A stretch of 64,000 bases of DNA from Magnolia sinica (GCF_029962835.1 NC_080574.1:40726501-40790500); one strand, 5' to 3'; positions 1-12,062 are shown, numbered from the stretch's first letter. The notes: generated by a model not told the origin, from the sequence alone. Numbers and translations are program-made.

Positions 1-136
1 ACTTACAACTGTGAGAGTTCACTACAGTAGGGACTGGGCTAGTTAAAGCTGCATTTTCCTTACAAAGTTTGAAAAAGATTATACATGTTGTCCCAAAAAA
101 TAAAAATCTGTCTCCATGTTGATGCATTTTTTGCAG

Positions 137-2088
137 GGGGTTCAGCTATCCAGCCATTGCCATGGAGCATACGGCTCAAGATATTAATAGGTGCAGCTAA
201 GGGCCTCGCGTTCTTGCACACATCTGAGAAGCAAATTATATTCCGTGATCTTAAAGCATCTAATATATTGCTTGATTTGGTAAAAACTTTTTCCTAATTG
301 AGCAATGGAAAATTTATTGCTTGGTTCAATTGCTTAATAGGGTCTTCATTTTTATGCAGAATTATAATGCGAAAATTTCTGATTTTGGGCTGGCAAAACA
401 TGGGCCATTGGGTGAAAATTCGCATGTCACAACACGAGTTATGGGCACATATGGATATGCAGCTCCTGAATATGTAGCCACAGGTAATGCCCAATCTTCC
501 CTACCAATCTACTATATGCCTACGTGTAGGGCTGGTATTGGGTGAGCTTTGGTTGGGTCAAGGTCAACCCAAAGCCTGACCTGATTGCTAAATGGGCTCA
601 GCATCCAGGCTCGACCCTAACTGGCCATTGGTGCCAAGAGACAAGGTGACCCAGGCTTGCCCATGAACTGACTCCTAAGCCCAAGCCGCACACGTGCGTC
701 AATGTTCACGTGTGTATCACATGTGCACGCACACACAGGCACCATACATGCACATGGACACCCACCACACATGCACATGCACCACATGCGGGTGCGCGCA
801 CATATGGGTGGATCATGTTGGGCTCAAGGTGGGGCCAACGTTAGTCTAAGCCCGACTTTCTGACCTGAGCGGAGCCCAATCCAAAATTCAATAAACTTGA
901 CCCCTTTGCTTGTTCTGCAGGTTGACCCAACCCACTGCCAGCGCTACATCCATAGCCCCCAGCCCCCAGTTTTGTTTTTCTTCCAAGTAGTCTTTTGTTA
1001 CCCACTGTAGGATTTGGAAGTTTAAATTGATACCCAGTGCAAGTTTACATATAATATCTTTGGTCCCTGAGTTCTTACAAGTAGGGCCCACACGTGTTGA
1101 CCCGGACCATTTATTCGATGGACCCCACCATGATGCTCTTAAAACCATCCTGGTGAGAAAGAATCCCAACTCTTCCAGTCTGTGGTCTGCAAATAGATGG
1201 TTCGGAAAAACATAGACCATCGCTAGGCATTCAATGGGAAGAAGGCCACAGATTGGACTTTTAGTATATTACAACTTGGGGGAATTGTTATGGTGATGGG
1301 CCATTCGCAAATCAAAGGTCCAGATCACCAATGCATGGGCCTCACATGCACTATTCATATCCAGAGCTCAAAGATTACATGTTTCCCCTGAATACTGAAA
1401 AACATGGAAAAATAAAAATAAAATCTCAATTGTTTACTCTAATTTAGGACATGTTTGGTTGCACCAGATATCATGAAGTTTCTTGATATTAGGCAAGAAA
1501 TTAAATTGATAAACCATGATATATCATGATATTTACCCTCACTAAATGATATAAAAATAAATAAAAAATCCTTGACCTAAAAAATGTCATGCCTGTCCCG
1601 ATCAAGCAGGCCATCTTTATGTGAAGAGCGATGTATACGGTTTTGGGGTGGTCTTGCTAGAAATTCTCTCAGGCCAACGAGCTCTCGACACAAACCGTCC
1701 GAGCGGTCAGCACAATTTGGTAGAGTGGGCAAAACCATATCTATCCAATCGGAGAAAGCTATCAAAGGTCATGGACCCACGGATCGAGGGCCAATATTCA
1801 TCCAAAGGTGCATTACAGGCAGCTCAGCTCACTCTCAAGTGTCTTGAGTCCGACCCAAGAACCCGGCCGTCAATGAAAGAAGTGGCGGCGGCGTTGGAGC
1901 AGATCCAAGCCATAAAGGACAAGCCCAAGGAGTCTAAGGCCAGCGCTGCTGCCACACGCACTGCAGGCGGTAACCATGGTCACCATCATTCTCCTATCCG
2001 TTCGCCTTGCCGTTCACCAATTCATCGGAATAATGATGGTGCTAGAGCCCATGCGGTCCCTCAGCTCTCCCCAAGAAGATTGAGATGA
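137..2088 (+). CDS. Cx32/CAST AWAY-like receptor-like cytoplasmic kinase, 3' exons
   Basis: Serine/threonine kinase of the RLCK VII type, which normally works at the plasma membrane next to receptor kinases. Three exons are visible: 137-279, 360-483 and 1610-2088, with AG acceptors and GT donors and matching phases, giving about 247 codons and a TGA stop. In order one reads the catalytic loop FRDLKASN, then DFGLAK, then the activation segment [13 protein letters not shown], then [17 protein letters not shown], then a RPSMKEV helix and a basic, His- and Pro-rich tail. The wording [16 protein letters not shown] with GQHNLVEW resembles Arabidopsis Cx32/CST, which is linked to organ abscission (family knowledge from memory). 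The N-terminal exons, including the P-loop and any myristoylation site, lie left of the window. All catalytic residues seen are intact, so I take it as functional. The exact paralogue is uncertain. Confidence 0.88.
484..1609 (+). other. Long intron of the kinase gene with repeat fragments
   Basis: Intron between GCCACAG and GCCATCTT, phase 1, much longer than the 80 bp intron before it (280-359). It holds a CA/TG-rich stretch (about 700-800), GACCCAACC/GGTTGGG words that recur near 2400-2540, and an A/T-rich piece near 1445-1560 that starts like a MITE (GACATGTTTGGTTGCACC) and includes a short hairpin around ATGATATATCAT. No coding signal is seen. Confidence 0.7.
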
Positions 2089-3322
2089 CCTCCAACTCAA
2101 ATGGCTCTGTTGCAAGTGCATGCACATGTGAATGTTCAATTGTATCTGATTATTGAACAATTCCACCGCTTTTTATTTTTTTCAATGTGAATGTTTGGAT
2201 GTTGAGGTGATTTGTTTCAATGGATGATTTTTTCTTATTTTGTAATGACGAGATGGTTTGGGTTTGTAAGCACGAATTCTACAAGTTTTGTTTTGATTCT
2301 ACAAGTTGTGAGTTTCAAATACCATTTGACATCTTTGCATTTGTCAGTGAATTGCATTTTGTCTGTTTGGCTAGCATGTTACCAAATTGCAAAGGTGGGT
2401 CGTTTGGCAGGTTCAATTTAAAACGAATTGGGTTTTGTCCAACTTAGGATGGGTCAACATGAACCTGATTGACCCAACCAGAACTTTAGGTTGGGTTGGG
2501 CTAGGCCGAAAATCCTCAACCTGATGCCATCCCAGGGATGAGGACTAGGGTATCTTGAACCTGCCCTTATATGCATCACGTATGCATATGAGTAATGACT
2601 AAAATCTTTGTTCTAATCCATGTTTGGATTAGAACAAGCATGGATATATATATATATATATATATATATTCTAGGGGAAAAGGAAAGGCAATGATTAGCC
2701 CATGATTACTTTCAAAGAACTATTGAAACATGGATTCCATTCTTGATTCCTCTAACTAGATAGAAATGACTGTTGAGTCACCTGATGGTTTTGCAGTTGC
2801 ATGGTAGAAATGGAAGGAAGAGATTATCTTCTTCTTCTTTTAAGATAATCCTTGATCCATAAGGTTAAAAAAAAAAATGTAATAAAATTGAGTATAAAAG
2901 ATGAAATGCCTTTTTTGGAATGAGCTAAGGACTATGCATTATTGATGGAGAGGAAGCAATAAATTGGGGTTTGTTAGGACCAATGCTACGAGCTTCCAAG
3001 AATGTAATGTAATATAATGGGATTTTTGCGAAGTTGATTGTAATATAATGAAATAGAGCCATTTTGAGATTCCCTATTAAATGAGGCATGAAATGGAGCC
3101 ACTACGAATCACTTGTAGGAGTTGAAGGAAGCTTTGGGCTAATATTAACTCTCATGGGTTAGCGAGAGTTACAAAGGAAGCTTTGGGCTTATATTGGTCA
3201 TGGGTTGATAACGGGAGTTTTATAAAAACTACAGGTTCATCACTCTTTTAAATTTTCAAAGAAAAAAAAAGAAGCAAAAATAAATGAATAGATAGAATAA
3301 AAACAAGTCTTTAAGTGAATCC
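2089..3322. other. Intergenic region downstream of the kinase
   Basis: Contains the kinase 3' UTR, a GGTTGGGTTGGGC word cluster near 2400-2540 shared with the kinase intron, and a (TA)n run at about 2647-2669. No gene is recognised; the ORFs here are short and low in coding character. Confidence 0.6.
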
Positions 3323-3329
3323 GACTCTT

Positions 3330-3446
3330 ATGGATCTTTACTCTTGCTCTGGTGGTAGACTCTCAGGAGTTTCAACACTCGGTCAAGGTTTCGGTTATCC
3401 ATAGGTGATGAAATTCCACTACAGCGTGTGTAAAAAAAAAAAAAAA
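3330..3446 (+). mobile_element. tRNA-derived SINE, copy 1
   Basis: A short element with a box A-like stretch (GCTCTGGTGGTAGAC) and a box B-like stretch (GGTTTCGGTTATCC), ending in GTGTG and a run of A. It is flanked by GACTCTT at 3323-3329 and 3447-3453, a likely target duplication. It shares the GTGGTAGACT core with the copy at 5743. No protein is encoded; SINEs move with LINE enzymes. Confidence 0.68.
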
Positions 3447-3689
3447 GACTCTTCAAATATTAAGAACAATTATTATGAGAGTTTTCAAATAAGCCGCATG
3501 TCTTTTCGTCTTTGGACCCAGAAAGTGCTGCTTTTAAATTATTAATCCGAAACAACCTTTTATATGCACCGTTAGCCTTCGAACCCGCTCTCCATGAGTC
3601 TCCGCTGTAATTTGACCAAGGTATTATCGTATTGACGTTATTACCCTTAACAGAACTTTTCTTTTTTTACGTACTTTAAGAAATCTACA

Positions 3690-4545
3690 AAATGAGGTGG
3701 GGCCGACTTCCATCATACTCGTTGTGAATTTGAGCCACTCATCAAATTTGCCACCTCATTTTAGGGCGTTGGCCCAAAAATTCATGCAGATCTAGTGCAT
3801 GTGTGGTTCTCGTGACACCAAAAAGTGGGTCATGACTTACTACCTTGAAACTATTAATGGTGTATTTTAATGCTTTTAGGCCATTCAAACCGGTTGAAAA
3901 GACATTTCCAATGGTTCAGAAGGTCATTCCCAGTGGCCTGAACATAACTATCGAATTTTTGCCTTGATCTAATTAAATGTATGTGGCACCATGAAAGCTT
4001 GAAAGGGCCTTGACTCAACAAGCACTCTTATCTGCCGTGTAGCCCACCTTAGCTTCAGATTTGAATAATTTTATATCCCAATTCATAAATTCATATGAGG
4101 AAAATGATGGATTGCTCGGAATTTTCTCGGAAAGAAACAGGTGAGGTATGACCATTTCACATCCACATCTGACACATTAGTGACAGGTGACATTTTCAAG
4201 TTTTCATGCAACCACTGTTAATTTTGATGTGCCCACTTTCATGATGTTTGTCGTAAATCCAAACCATCCATCATTTTATCCATCTTATTTTAGGGTGTGT
4301 TCCAAGACCCAGGCAGATTCAATGCAAAGGTGCGTCCAAAAACAAGAAAGTTATGGTTTGAAAGGCCCTAGTTCAATATACAGTACTGTTACCTACCGTG
4401 TGACACAACTGAGCTTCAGATAGGGATCTTTTGTTTTTTTGGCCCAAATCATAAATTCATATTTAGAAAGTGATGGACGGATCAGATGTTTTGAAAAGAA
4501 TATGATGGGCCCCGCCTCCCAGGTGAATAGATCAACATCTTATGT
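3690..4545. repeat. Two diverged copies of a GGGCCCAC-type repeat
   Basis: Two related segments, about 3690-4160 and 4195-4545. Both contain a TTATTTTAGGG-like or CTCATTTTAGGG block, then GAAAGG(G)CC..TTGA or AGTTCAA, then TACCGTGTG or TGCCGTGT, GAGCTTCAGAT and CATAAATTCATAT..GATGGA. The layout resembles the foldback family further right but the copies are older. Boundaries are approximate. Confidence 0.5.
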
Positions 4546-4814
4546 TACCATCTCCATTGTAAATGAAATCTTAAAGAAAACCTACCCAACCATCACACAA
4601 TTAAATAGAAATTAACCCGCCATTAACATCTCCACCAACACATTCTCCTGTTCTAATAAACTCTCTCTCCTCCCTACTTTCCTTATATACGCCCTTTTTA
4701 ATCCAACCATTCATTTTTTGTTTGTCATGGACCCCTCTAAGGGGTAGTCCATCTGTACAGGCGTGGATTGGATACTACCCCCATCATGACCTAGCGAGAG
4801 ACTGACCGTACTAG

Positions 4815-5215
4815 CAGGGATTATGTGGGGCCCACCTTGATGCATGAGCCCAAAAGGAGGCTTATCGAAGGCTTGAGTGGACTACACCACATGAAGCTGG
4901 TGACAATGATGCCCACCGTTGAAACCTTACTGGGCCCAGCGTGATGTTTACTTGCCACCCAACCTGTTCATAAGGTCACAACGACGTTGATGAAGGGAAA
5001 TATAAATATTGGCTTGATTCAAAACTTCTATGACCCCGAGAGGTTTTCAATGATAGGTGTACAATCTCCATTGTTTCTTATGATGTGGTTCACTTGAGCC
5101 TTTCGTCTTCCTTCTTTTTAGGATCATGCGTTAAAATGATCTGTCAAAATGGATGAATGGTGTGGATAAAGCACATACATCAAGGTGGCCCCATAGAGCC
5201 CTTTCCAGGACTGTC
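4815..5215. mobile_element. Foldback element FB-a
   Basis: Left arm TGTGGGGCCCACCTTGATG and right arm CATACATCAAGGTGGCCCC face each other. The core carries the family words CCACCGTTGAAACC, CAACCTGTTCATAAGGTCAC, GATGAAGGGAAA, TTGATTCAAAACTT and TTATGATGTGGTTCACTTGAGC. The left arm lacks about 50 bp present in the right arm. No ORF. Confidence 0.7.
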
Positions 5216-5289
5216 TGTCTTTAGGTAGGTCTCAAATGACAGATTCCATAGTGAACCCTCTAGTACCCAGCTCTGGTGAGTACTGGTAA

Positions 5290-5712
5290 AAGCTTTGTGG
5301 GCCCCACAATAATATAATTGTTTTATCCACGCCATCTCATTCTACAGGCATCTTCCAAAAAATGGGGCAAATGCAAAGCTCAACTAAACCACACCGCATG
5401 AAACAGTGGAGATTGAATTCCTACGGTTGAAAACTTATTGTGGCCCACAAAAGTTTTAAATTAAGCTAATTTTGTGTTGTCCCTTCACCCAGGATTACGT
5501 GACTTTGGAACAACTTAGATGTCAAATGAACATCACCATGGGCCTTAGCAATATTTCAATGGTAGGCGTCATAATGCTCACTGCTTGTTGTCTTGTGGTC
5601 CGCCATAGCTTTGGATCTGCCTCATTTTGTCTCGCATCCTAAAATGAGCTTGCAAGATGAATGTATATGGTGGATAAAACAAATACATCATGGTGGGGCC
5701 CAATAAGTTAAT
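5290..5712. mobile_element. Foldback element FB-b
   Basis: The left arm begins GTGGGCCCCACAATAATATA and runs into TTTTATCCACGCC. The right arm ends AAACAAATACATCATGGTGG and then GGCCC, the inverse. Between them are the family core words GAAACAGTGGAGATTGAAT, TGTCAAATGAACATCACCAT and TGGATCTGCCTCATTTTG. Noncoding. Confidence 0.7.
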
Positions 5713-5742
5713 TCAAGATATGATTTTTTGAAGTTGAATATG

Positions 5743-5915
5743 TAAACACCCAGATCCATAGCTCAAGTGGTAGACTGAGTAAAAGATACCTCGTTTCAAC
5801 ACTGAGGTCTTGGTATCGATTCCCTAGCGGGAGTGGCTAACAGTGAAGTGTGAACTAACAGTGAGTGTACTAACAAGCTAACCATAAAAAAAAAAAATAA
5901 TAAAATTTTTAAAAA
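5743..5915 (+). mobile_element. tRNA-derived SINE, copy 2
   Basis: Box A-like TAGCTCAAGTGG at 5759-5770 and box B-like GGTATCGATTCC at 5812-5823, spaced as in tRNA genes, then a unique body and an A-rich tail. AAGTTGAATATG (5731-5742) and AAGTTGAATGTG (5916-5927) form a 12 bp target duplication with one mismatch. Box A, box B, tail and TSD together make this a confident SINE. Confidence 0.82.
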
Positions 5916-6183
5916 AAGTTGAATGTGATTGAATTATTAAATTGGAGAAGGAATTATTGAGACTTAAATATTGCATATTTATTCTATCAATTACATTAGC
6001 TTTCTTTACAATTAAGTGTTAATTTGATATAATTATATATGTTTTCTACATGCGAGGATATTTTGAACCTAAAAATGAATATGTGCTTAAAAGAATGGAT
6101 TTAAAGCTCAAAAAAAGATAATGAAGAATTAGAGATTTGAAATTTATTAATGAATAAGTCACGTACCAAATATCCAAACAAAA

Positions 6184-9100
6184 GAGGATGATGCTGAGGT
6201 CCACAAGATAAACATGATTGATACACTTGTGGAAGACGAACTCCTTCTAACTAATTTCAATGATCCCTTAGAAGTGTGCTTGGCTCACTTCATTGATTCT
6301 AGTGATAACATAATTTTCGATGTTTTGAATGCTTTGCTCAATTCTACGTTGGTGATTGAGACTAACCAGTGGAAGCTTTGTTTTGAGAGTCTCCTCTCCA
6401 CCGATTCTAAACATTTGCCATCTAGTATAGAAGCACCGAATCTTGACCTAAAACCGTTGTCATCTGAGCTGAAATAGCCTTATTTGTGTTAATGAGACTT
6501 TTCTGGTGGTGATTTCTTCCCACCTTGATAAAGAGTAAGATGATAAATTGATTTCGATTATCAAAGAATACAAGAGTGTCATAGGATGGACAATTGCGGA
6601 TATTAAGGGAATCGACCCATTGATTTGTACTCACAGGATGCACCTCGAGGAAAATGCAAAATTTTCTAGACAAACACAAGTCGATTGAATCCAAATATGA
6701 AAGACATGGTTAACTACTGGATGTGGGTATCATCTACCCTATGCCCGATAGCCGACGGGTGAGTTCAACTCTAGTAGTTCCTAAGAAATCTGAAATTACC
6801 ATAGTCACGAATGTCAATAACGAATTAGTGCCAACCAAACTTGCTACTAGTTGAAGAATGTGTATTGACTATAGGAAGCTAAACACAATCACCAGAGAGG
6901 ACCACTTCCCCTTATCTTTTGTTGATTAAATTTTAGAAAGGTTAGCTAGTCATTCCTACCATTACTTCTTGGATGGTTACTCTAGATATAATCAGATTGA
7001 GATTTCCACTGAAGACTAAGAAAAAATCATATTTATTTGTCCTTTTGGAACCTTTGCATACAAGATGATGCCTTTTGGGTTGTGTAATACTCCTATTACT
7101 TTTCAGAGATGCATGTTGAATATCTTTTCTGACATGGTTGGACATTTTCTGAAAGTCTTTATTGGATGACATTTCGGTCTTTAGTCGTATGTTTGATGAG
7201 TGATTGAATAACTTACGATTAGTCTTGACGAGGTGTGAAGAGAAGAACCTTATTCGGAATTGGGAGAAGTGTCGTTTCATGGTTCAAAAGGAAACTGTTC
7301 TTAGGCATATTATCTTGTCCAATAGAATCAAAGTAGACAAGGCCAAAATTGATTTGATTGCTAACTTGCCGTCCCCCCAAAGCATACGTGATATTCGATC
7401 ATTCTTAGGACACAGTGGATTTACAGGAGATTTATCAAAGACTTTAGTCATATCTCTCATCCCTTGTGTAATCTCCTTCAAAAGGACACACCGTTAGAGT
7501 GAACCAATGAATGCCAAGAAGCTTTCATGAATCTTAAGGGCATGTTGACAACTGCACCGATCATAACCTCCCAATTGGAGTGTACCTTTTGAGATAATCT
7601 ACGATGCTAGCAACTATGTTGTTGGGGCAATTTTGGGACAAAAGAAAGATAAGAAGCCCTATGTGATTTACTATGCAAATAGAACTCTAAACAATGCCTA
7701 AGTTAACTACTTTACTACGAAAAGAAAACTCCTTTATGTGGTTTTTTCACTGGACAAGTTTAGGTCATACTTCATTGGATCCAATATCATAATTTTCACC
7801 GATTATGCGGCTCTCAAGTATCTTCTTCCTAAAAAAGATGCTAAACCCCGCTTATGAAGATGTAATCTTCTACTCTAAGAGTTCGATTTGGAGATCAGAG
7901 ATAAGAAAAGAGTAAAGAACATAGTGGCTTACCACTTGTCTCACCTTGTGCTAATCGATTGCATGGAGATGATGCCTATTAAAGACACATTCATTGATGA
8001 ACACCTACATTTAGTCTCCCAACTACCTTGGTACGCTGAAATAGCCAATTATCTTATGACAGGTAAAATTCCTACTTATTGGACCTCGCAAAATAAGAAG
8101 AGATTCTTTACTGAAGTATGTAACTTTTTCTAGGATGATCCATTTTTATTCAAATATTGCCTAGACCAAATCATAAGTAGATGTGTTCTTGACCATGAAC
8201 AATCTAGTGTCATCTATTTTTTTTCACTCACATACATGTGGTATTTATTTTTTGGCGAAGAAAACCACGGCTAAAATTCTACAGTGTTGTTTCTATTGAT
8301 TGACCATGTTTAAAGACACCCATATATTTTGCAAAGTAAGCGTTGTAAAAAATTAGTTGGATTTCTCGCAGTAATATGATGACTTTGAACCTAATCTTAA
8401 TTGTTGAAGTCTTCGATTATTGGGGATTGATTTTATGTGACAATTTCCCCAATCTTTTGGATATCTTTACATCCTGTTAGCTGTTGACTATGTTTCAAAA
8501 TGGGTGGAGGCGATTCCATGTAAAAACAATGATCACGAGATTGTTCTACGATTTTTGAAAGAGAACATGTTATCTATATTTGGAATGCCCAAAGCCATTA
8601 TAAGTGATGGAGGCTCTCTCTTTTGTAACAGACCCTCTGAATCATTAATGAGAAAAATATAGAATTACACATAAAGTGAGTACTCCTTATCACCTTTAAC
8701 AAGTGGGCAAAATGAAAGTTCAAATAGGAAAAATTAAACAAATCTTGGAAAAGACAGTAAATCTAGAACGTAAGGATTGATCTCTTAGACTAACCGATGC
8801 GCTGAGGACTTACCGGACCACATATAATATTCCTATTAGAATGTCTCCATATAGATTATCTATGGGAAAACTTGATGTTTGCCTGTGAAGTTGGAGCATA
8901 AAGTATACTAGGCTATAAGGAAGTTCAATTTCAACATTGACAAGGCTAGTTCGTTGCATAAACTCCAGCTTGTTGAGTTAGAAGAGATCCGGAATGAAGC
9001 ATATGAAAATTTGAGAATTTACAAAGAACGGATGAAAGTGCTCCATGATAAGAACATTTTTAGAAAATCGTTTGTGCCAAATTAGAAAGTTCTTTTGTAT

Positions 9101-9309
9101 AATTCTCGACTTCATCTATTTTCAGGCAAATTGAGATCTAAATGGACCCGCCCTTTCATTGTAAAGACTGTTTATTCGTATAGAGTCATAGAAATTGAGA
9201 ATCCATTAAATGATAATGCTTTTAAAGTTAATGGACAAAGATTAAAGTAATTTGTCGGGTGATTTGTGCTAGAGGAAGAATTCATGCTTTTGGAAGATCC
9301 TGTTTATTA
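6184..9309 (+). pseudogene. Athila pol remnant (RT, RNase H, integrase)
   Basis: Translated in changing frames it follows the pol of the second Athila copy from the protease-RT linker (MIDTLVEDELL) to the end of integrase (TAG at 9307-9309). Visible pieces are RT text MCIDYRKLN then FLDGYSRYNQIE (about 6860-7010), RCEEKNLIRNWEKC (about 7230-7275), RSFLGHSGF (about 7395-7425), RNase H text DKFRSYFIGSNIIIFTDYA (about 7755-7810), and integrase text around 8400-8650 and 8680-9100. The RT active-site box near 7160-7180 is crossed by a frameshift. Many stops and indels make it non-functional. Confidence 0.85.
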
Positions 9310-9979
9310 GGATTGATCTTCTAGTCTGATGGAGATCAATTTTTCATGCTTTCATATATTAGGTTTATTAGTAGGATTAGTTGTTTTGTTTGTTTTTGCT
9401 ATTTTTGCCAACTTAAAGAAGTTCAATGCATGGCTATTCATCTTTTAGGTACTCTCTACCATCTACTTGATTATATTTCAGTTGCTCTCATGTTGATTTT
9501 ATTGTATGATACTTTTTACATTGAGCACAATGTATCATTTAGTTTGGAGGGGTGTGGTTTCTCGTGGAAAATTTTCTATTTGTGATTTTTTATTGTTTTG
9601 GGTTAAAATTTTGAAAAATATAAAATTTTAAAAAATGATATTGTGTATTCATGTGAATTTGAAGTAGTTTGAATGATTAGAATGACCATGCACTTGGTTA
9701 TGTGGATTCTAAAGTTTAGAAACCAGTGTATGTGTAGAAATAAAAAATTGAGTTCTTTTCAGCAATTTCTTGATAGAATTTTGTAAACATTGATGCTTGA
9801 AGTAAATTGTGAATCTGATTTATATTGCTAGGGATAAGTTTAATGTTGAAGTGTTAACTTGATGATTGCTTAGAGTGTTAGGAACCAAGCATGATAAACC
9901 TTGACTATCTTGTTCATGAAAAAGAAAAAAAGAAAAGTACATATTTATTCAGGACTAGCAAAATGCTGGTTGGGGTGTG

Positions 9980-11253
9980 TGTTGAGAGCTAAATATTGCT
10001 TATTTATCCTCAGTTTGGCTTTACTTTTCCTTGCATTCAGATGCTAAATTGGTCTAATTAGACGTATTTTTGATTTGTAGAAGGATTTGAAGTCTAAGAC
10101 AAAATCCGAGCCATTTTTGGAGTTCTAAAGCCCAAAAGGAAATCAAGCCTAAGAGTGTGAAGAACTGAAGAATCAAGTTGTGAAGATCTAGAAAATTAAG
10201 CTTTTCATTAGAAGAAATTGAAGATCAAGTGTATTGAAGACAAGTGAAGAAATCAAAATTTTCGATCAATGTTCAATTCAATAGAGAGGCCATCGATCGA
10301 TGTCGATTGATTGATCGAGGATTCCCAGGTAATCAAATGAAAATCACTGGAAAATTTCAGACATTTTCGATTAATCGAAAGTATGGGTTCGATTGATCAA
10401 TAAAATACTAGATTTTTTTAATTTGCTCATTGGATTGTTTTTTGCTATTTTCGATTCGATCGGGGATGGAGCATAGATCGATCAAAGGGTTCAATCAATA
10501 GTGCGCAAGTACAAAAGTTTGTGAATTTCTTAAGTTGGTGGGATTTTTCCTATTTATGAAGGTTTATAAGATGTGAATTTGAAACATCGTAGGGTTTGAG
10601 GGGAGAGAGAGAGAGAGAGAGAGAGAGAAGCTTCTTTGGTGCCTTTATTCTTCCTTAACTTTCGATTCTAGTTTATGTTTTTGTTTTTGTTTAAGATGTT
10701 AGCTATGCTTGGTTAATCTCTTAGCTAAGGTTAAGGGGTGAACCTTTTAAAATATTCTTAATGTGAACATCTTTAATTCAATGCTATTAGTTTTTATGGT
10801 TGAATTGTGATTGTTTTGGTTGAATTATTAGTTTGGTAAAGGTTTTGATCTGTAAAATCTCTTGATCTACTGTTAACTCTGGGTACAATAGATGCTTGGA
10901 ATTCTTTGCGATCAACTACCTAGATCTTCATGAGATATCTTATTTGGAGAATTATCTATTGATTTAATAGAATTATCTTCCGATTAGAACGAATCCTATT
11001 CAATTGTAGTTGGGTGATCAAGTTGAATTGACGAATTATATTAAGGGTTGATTAATTGAAGATTTATGGATCCTTAGTTATCTATTTTTTTTTCTATGTA
11101 ATTCCAATTTGCCCTAATGGGAAAACCTTATATTTCTATTTGTTTTCTAGTTTAAGTAGTGTTCTTCCCAGTCCCTAATGATTGACCTCGGTCTTACCAA
11201 CTATATACTACTTTGCAACCTTGCACTTGGGGTTGTTTGAATAGTGAATAACA
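9980..11253 (+). repeat. 3' LTR of the decayed Athila element
   Basis: Starts TGTTGAGAGC directly after a purine-rich tract (GGTTGGGGTG) that fits a polypurine tract, and ends near GTGAATAACA. It contains a patch of short self-complementary words (ATCGATCGATGTCGATTG and relatives, about 10260-10500) and a (GA)n run at about 10605-10628. Its last 80 bp match the reverse complement of the first 80 bp (plus strand) of the LTRs of the 39-51 kb copy. Confidence 0.72.
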
Positions 11254-11589
11254 TCTGTTGTATTGATAAAGTAATTAAAACGCTAGAGGTGTGTGGCAGG
11301 TGGGATTTATGGGGTCGTTGTGATGAGAGGAGATGAGAATAACTAGGTTTTTAGTTTTCCCTCAGGAATTCTATCTTAGGTTGGCTTGCCTTTTGAATTG
11401 GCAACTGCCAACGAAGCTTCAATGGATTTGTTGAATGAATGATGGAGACCGTCAACATCTTGATTGAAGGAAAAATTTATGTGGTTCTCAAATCCTAATC
11501 ATCTTCAACTTATGAATGATTTGGATGGGTTTTCTGGTAGGCCCCATAATCATAATGAGGGAGGATGCCTAGGGACAGAATAAGTGTTA

Positions 11590-12062
11590 TTAGGTAACTC
11601 CATAGTGGGTGTTACCCTTTCCATCGAGCCCACCTTGATGGCTTTTTGTATATCCGTGTTGTTCATCCATTTCCCCAGCCATCCCAAAAATTATGTCGAT
11701 CCAAATCTCAGGTCGACTACAACACGGGAAACAGTGGTGATTGAGTTCCTCACCATTAAAAATTCCAAAGAGCACATTGTAAGGTTTTTGAAATGTTTAT
11801 TTACAATCCAACTTGTTGATAATGTCAAGAAGATTTGGATGAAGGGAAAATACAAGGACCAGCTCCATTCAATTTTTTGTGTCCCACAAAAAGTTTTTAA
11901 TAGTCAACCATCATTAGGTCCACTTAAGATTTGGATCTTCTTAAGGCTTGCGATGGCATCCTAAAATGAGATGGAAAAATAGATGGAATGTGCCGATATA
12001 CAACAAATACATCAAGGTGGGCCCCACACAGTTAGGGTAACACCCACTGAGGTGTTACCTGG
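11590..12062. mobile_element. Foldback element FB-c with clear terminal inverted repeats
   Basis: Left end TAGGTAACTCCATAGTGGGT plus GTTACCCT; right end AGGGTAACACCCACTGAGGT plus GTTACC, an imperfect inverted repeat of about 26 bp. The core has the family words GGAAACAGTGGTGATTGAGT, TTTACAATCCAACTTGTTGA and AAGTTTTTAATAGTC. A close relative lies at 33810-34240. The ORF on each strand here is chance. Confidence 0.8.

Larger units (their letters stand above)
5954..11253 (+). mobile_element. Decayed Athila-type Ty3/gypsy element, internally deleted
   Basis: A 3' LTR at 9980-11253 and a remnant of the 5' LTR at about 5954-6180 bracket a pol remnant. The ends match the better Athila copy at 39367-51257: TGTTGAGAGCTAAATATTGC against its TGTTGAGGGTCGAATATTGC, and a terminal GACCTCGGTCTTACC block. 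The 5' remnant runs straight into the protease-RT linker, so the rest of the 5' LTR, the leader, gag and protease are missing. No clear TSD was found. Confidence 0.75.

Noticed and set aside
5759..5823. A tRNA gene
   Set aside because: Box A and box B are present but no cloverleaf stems; the A tail and target duplication show a SINE.
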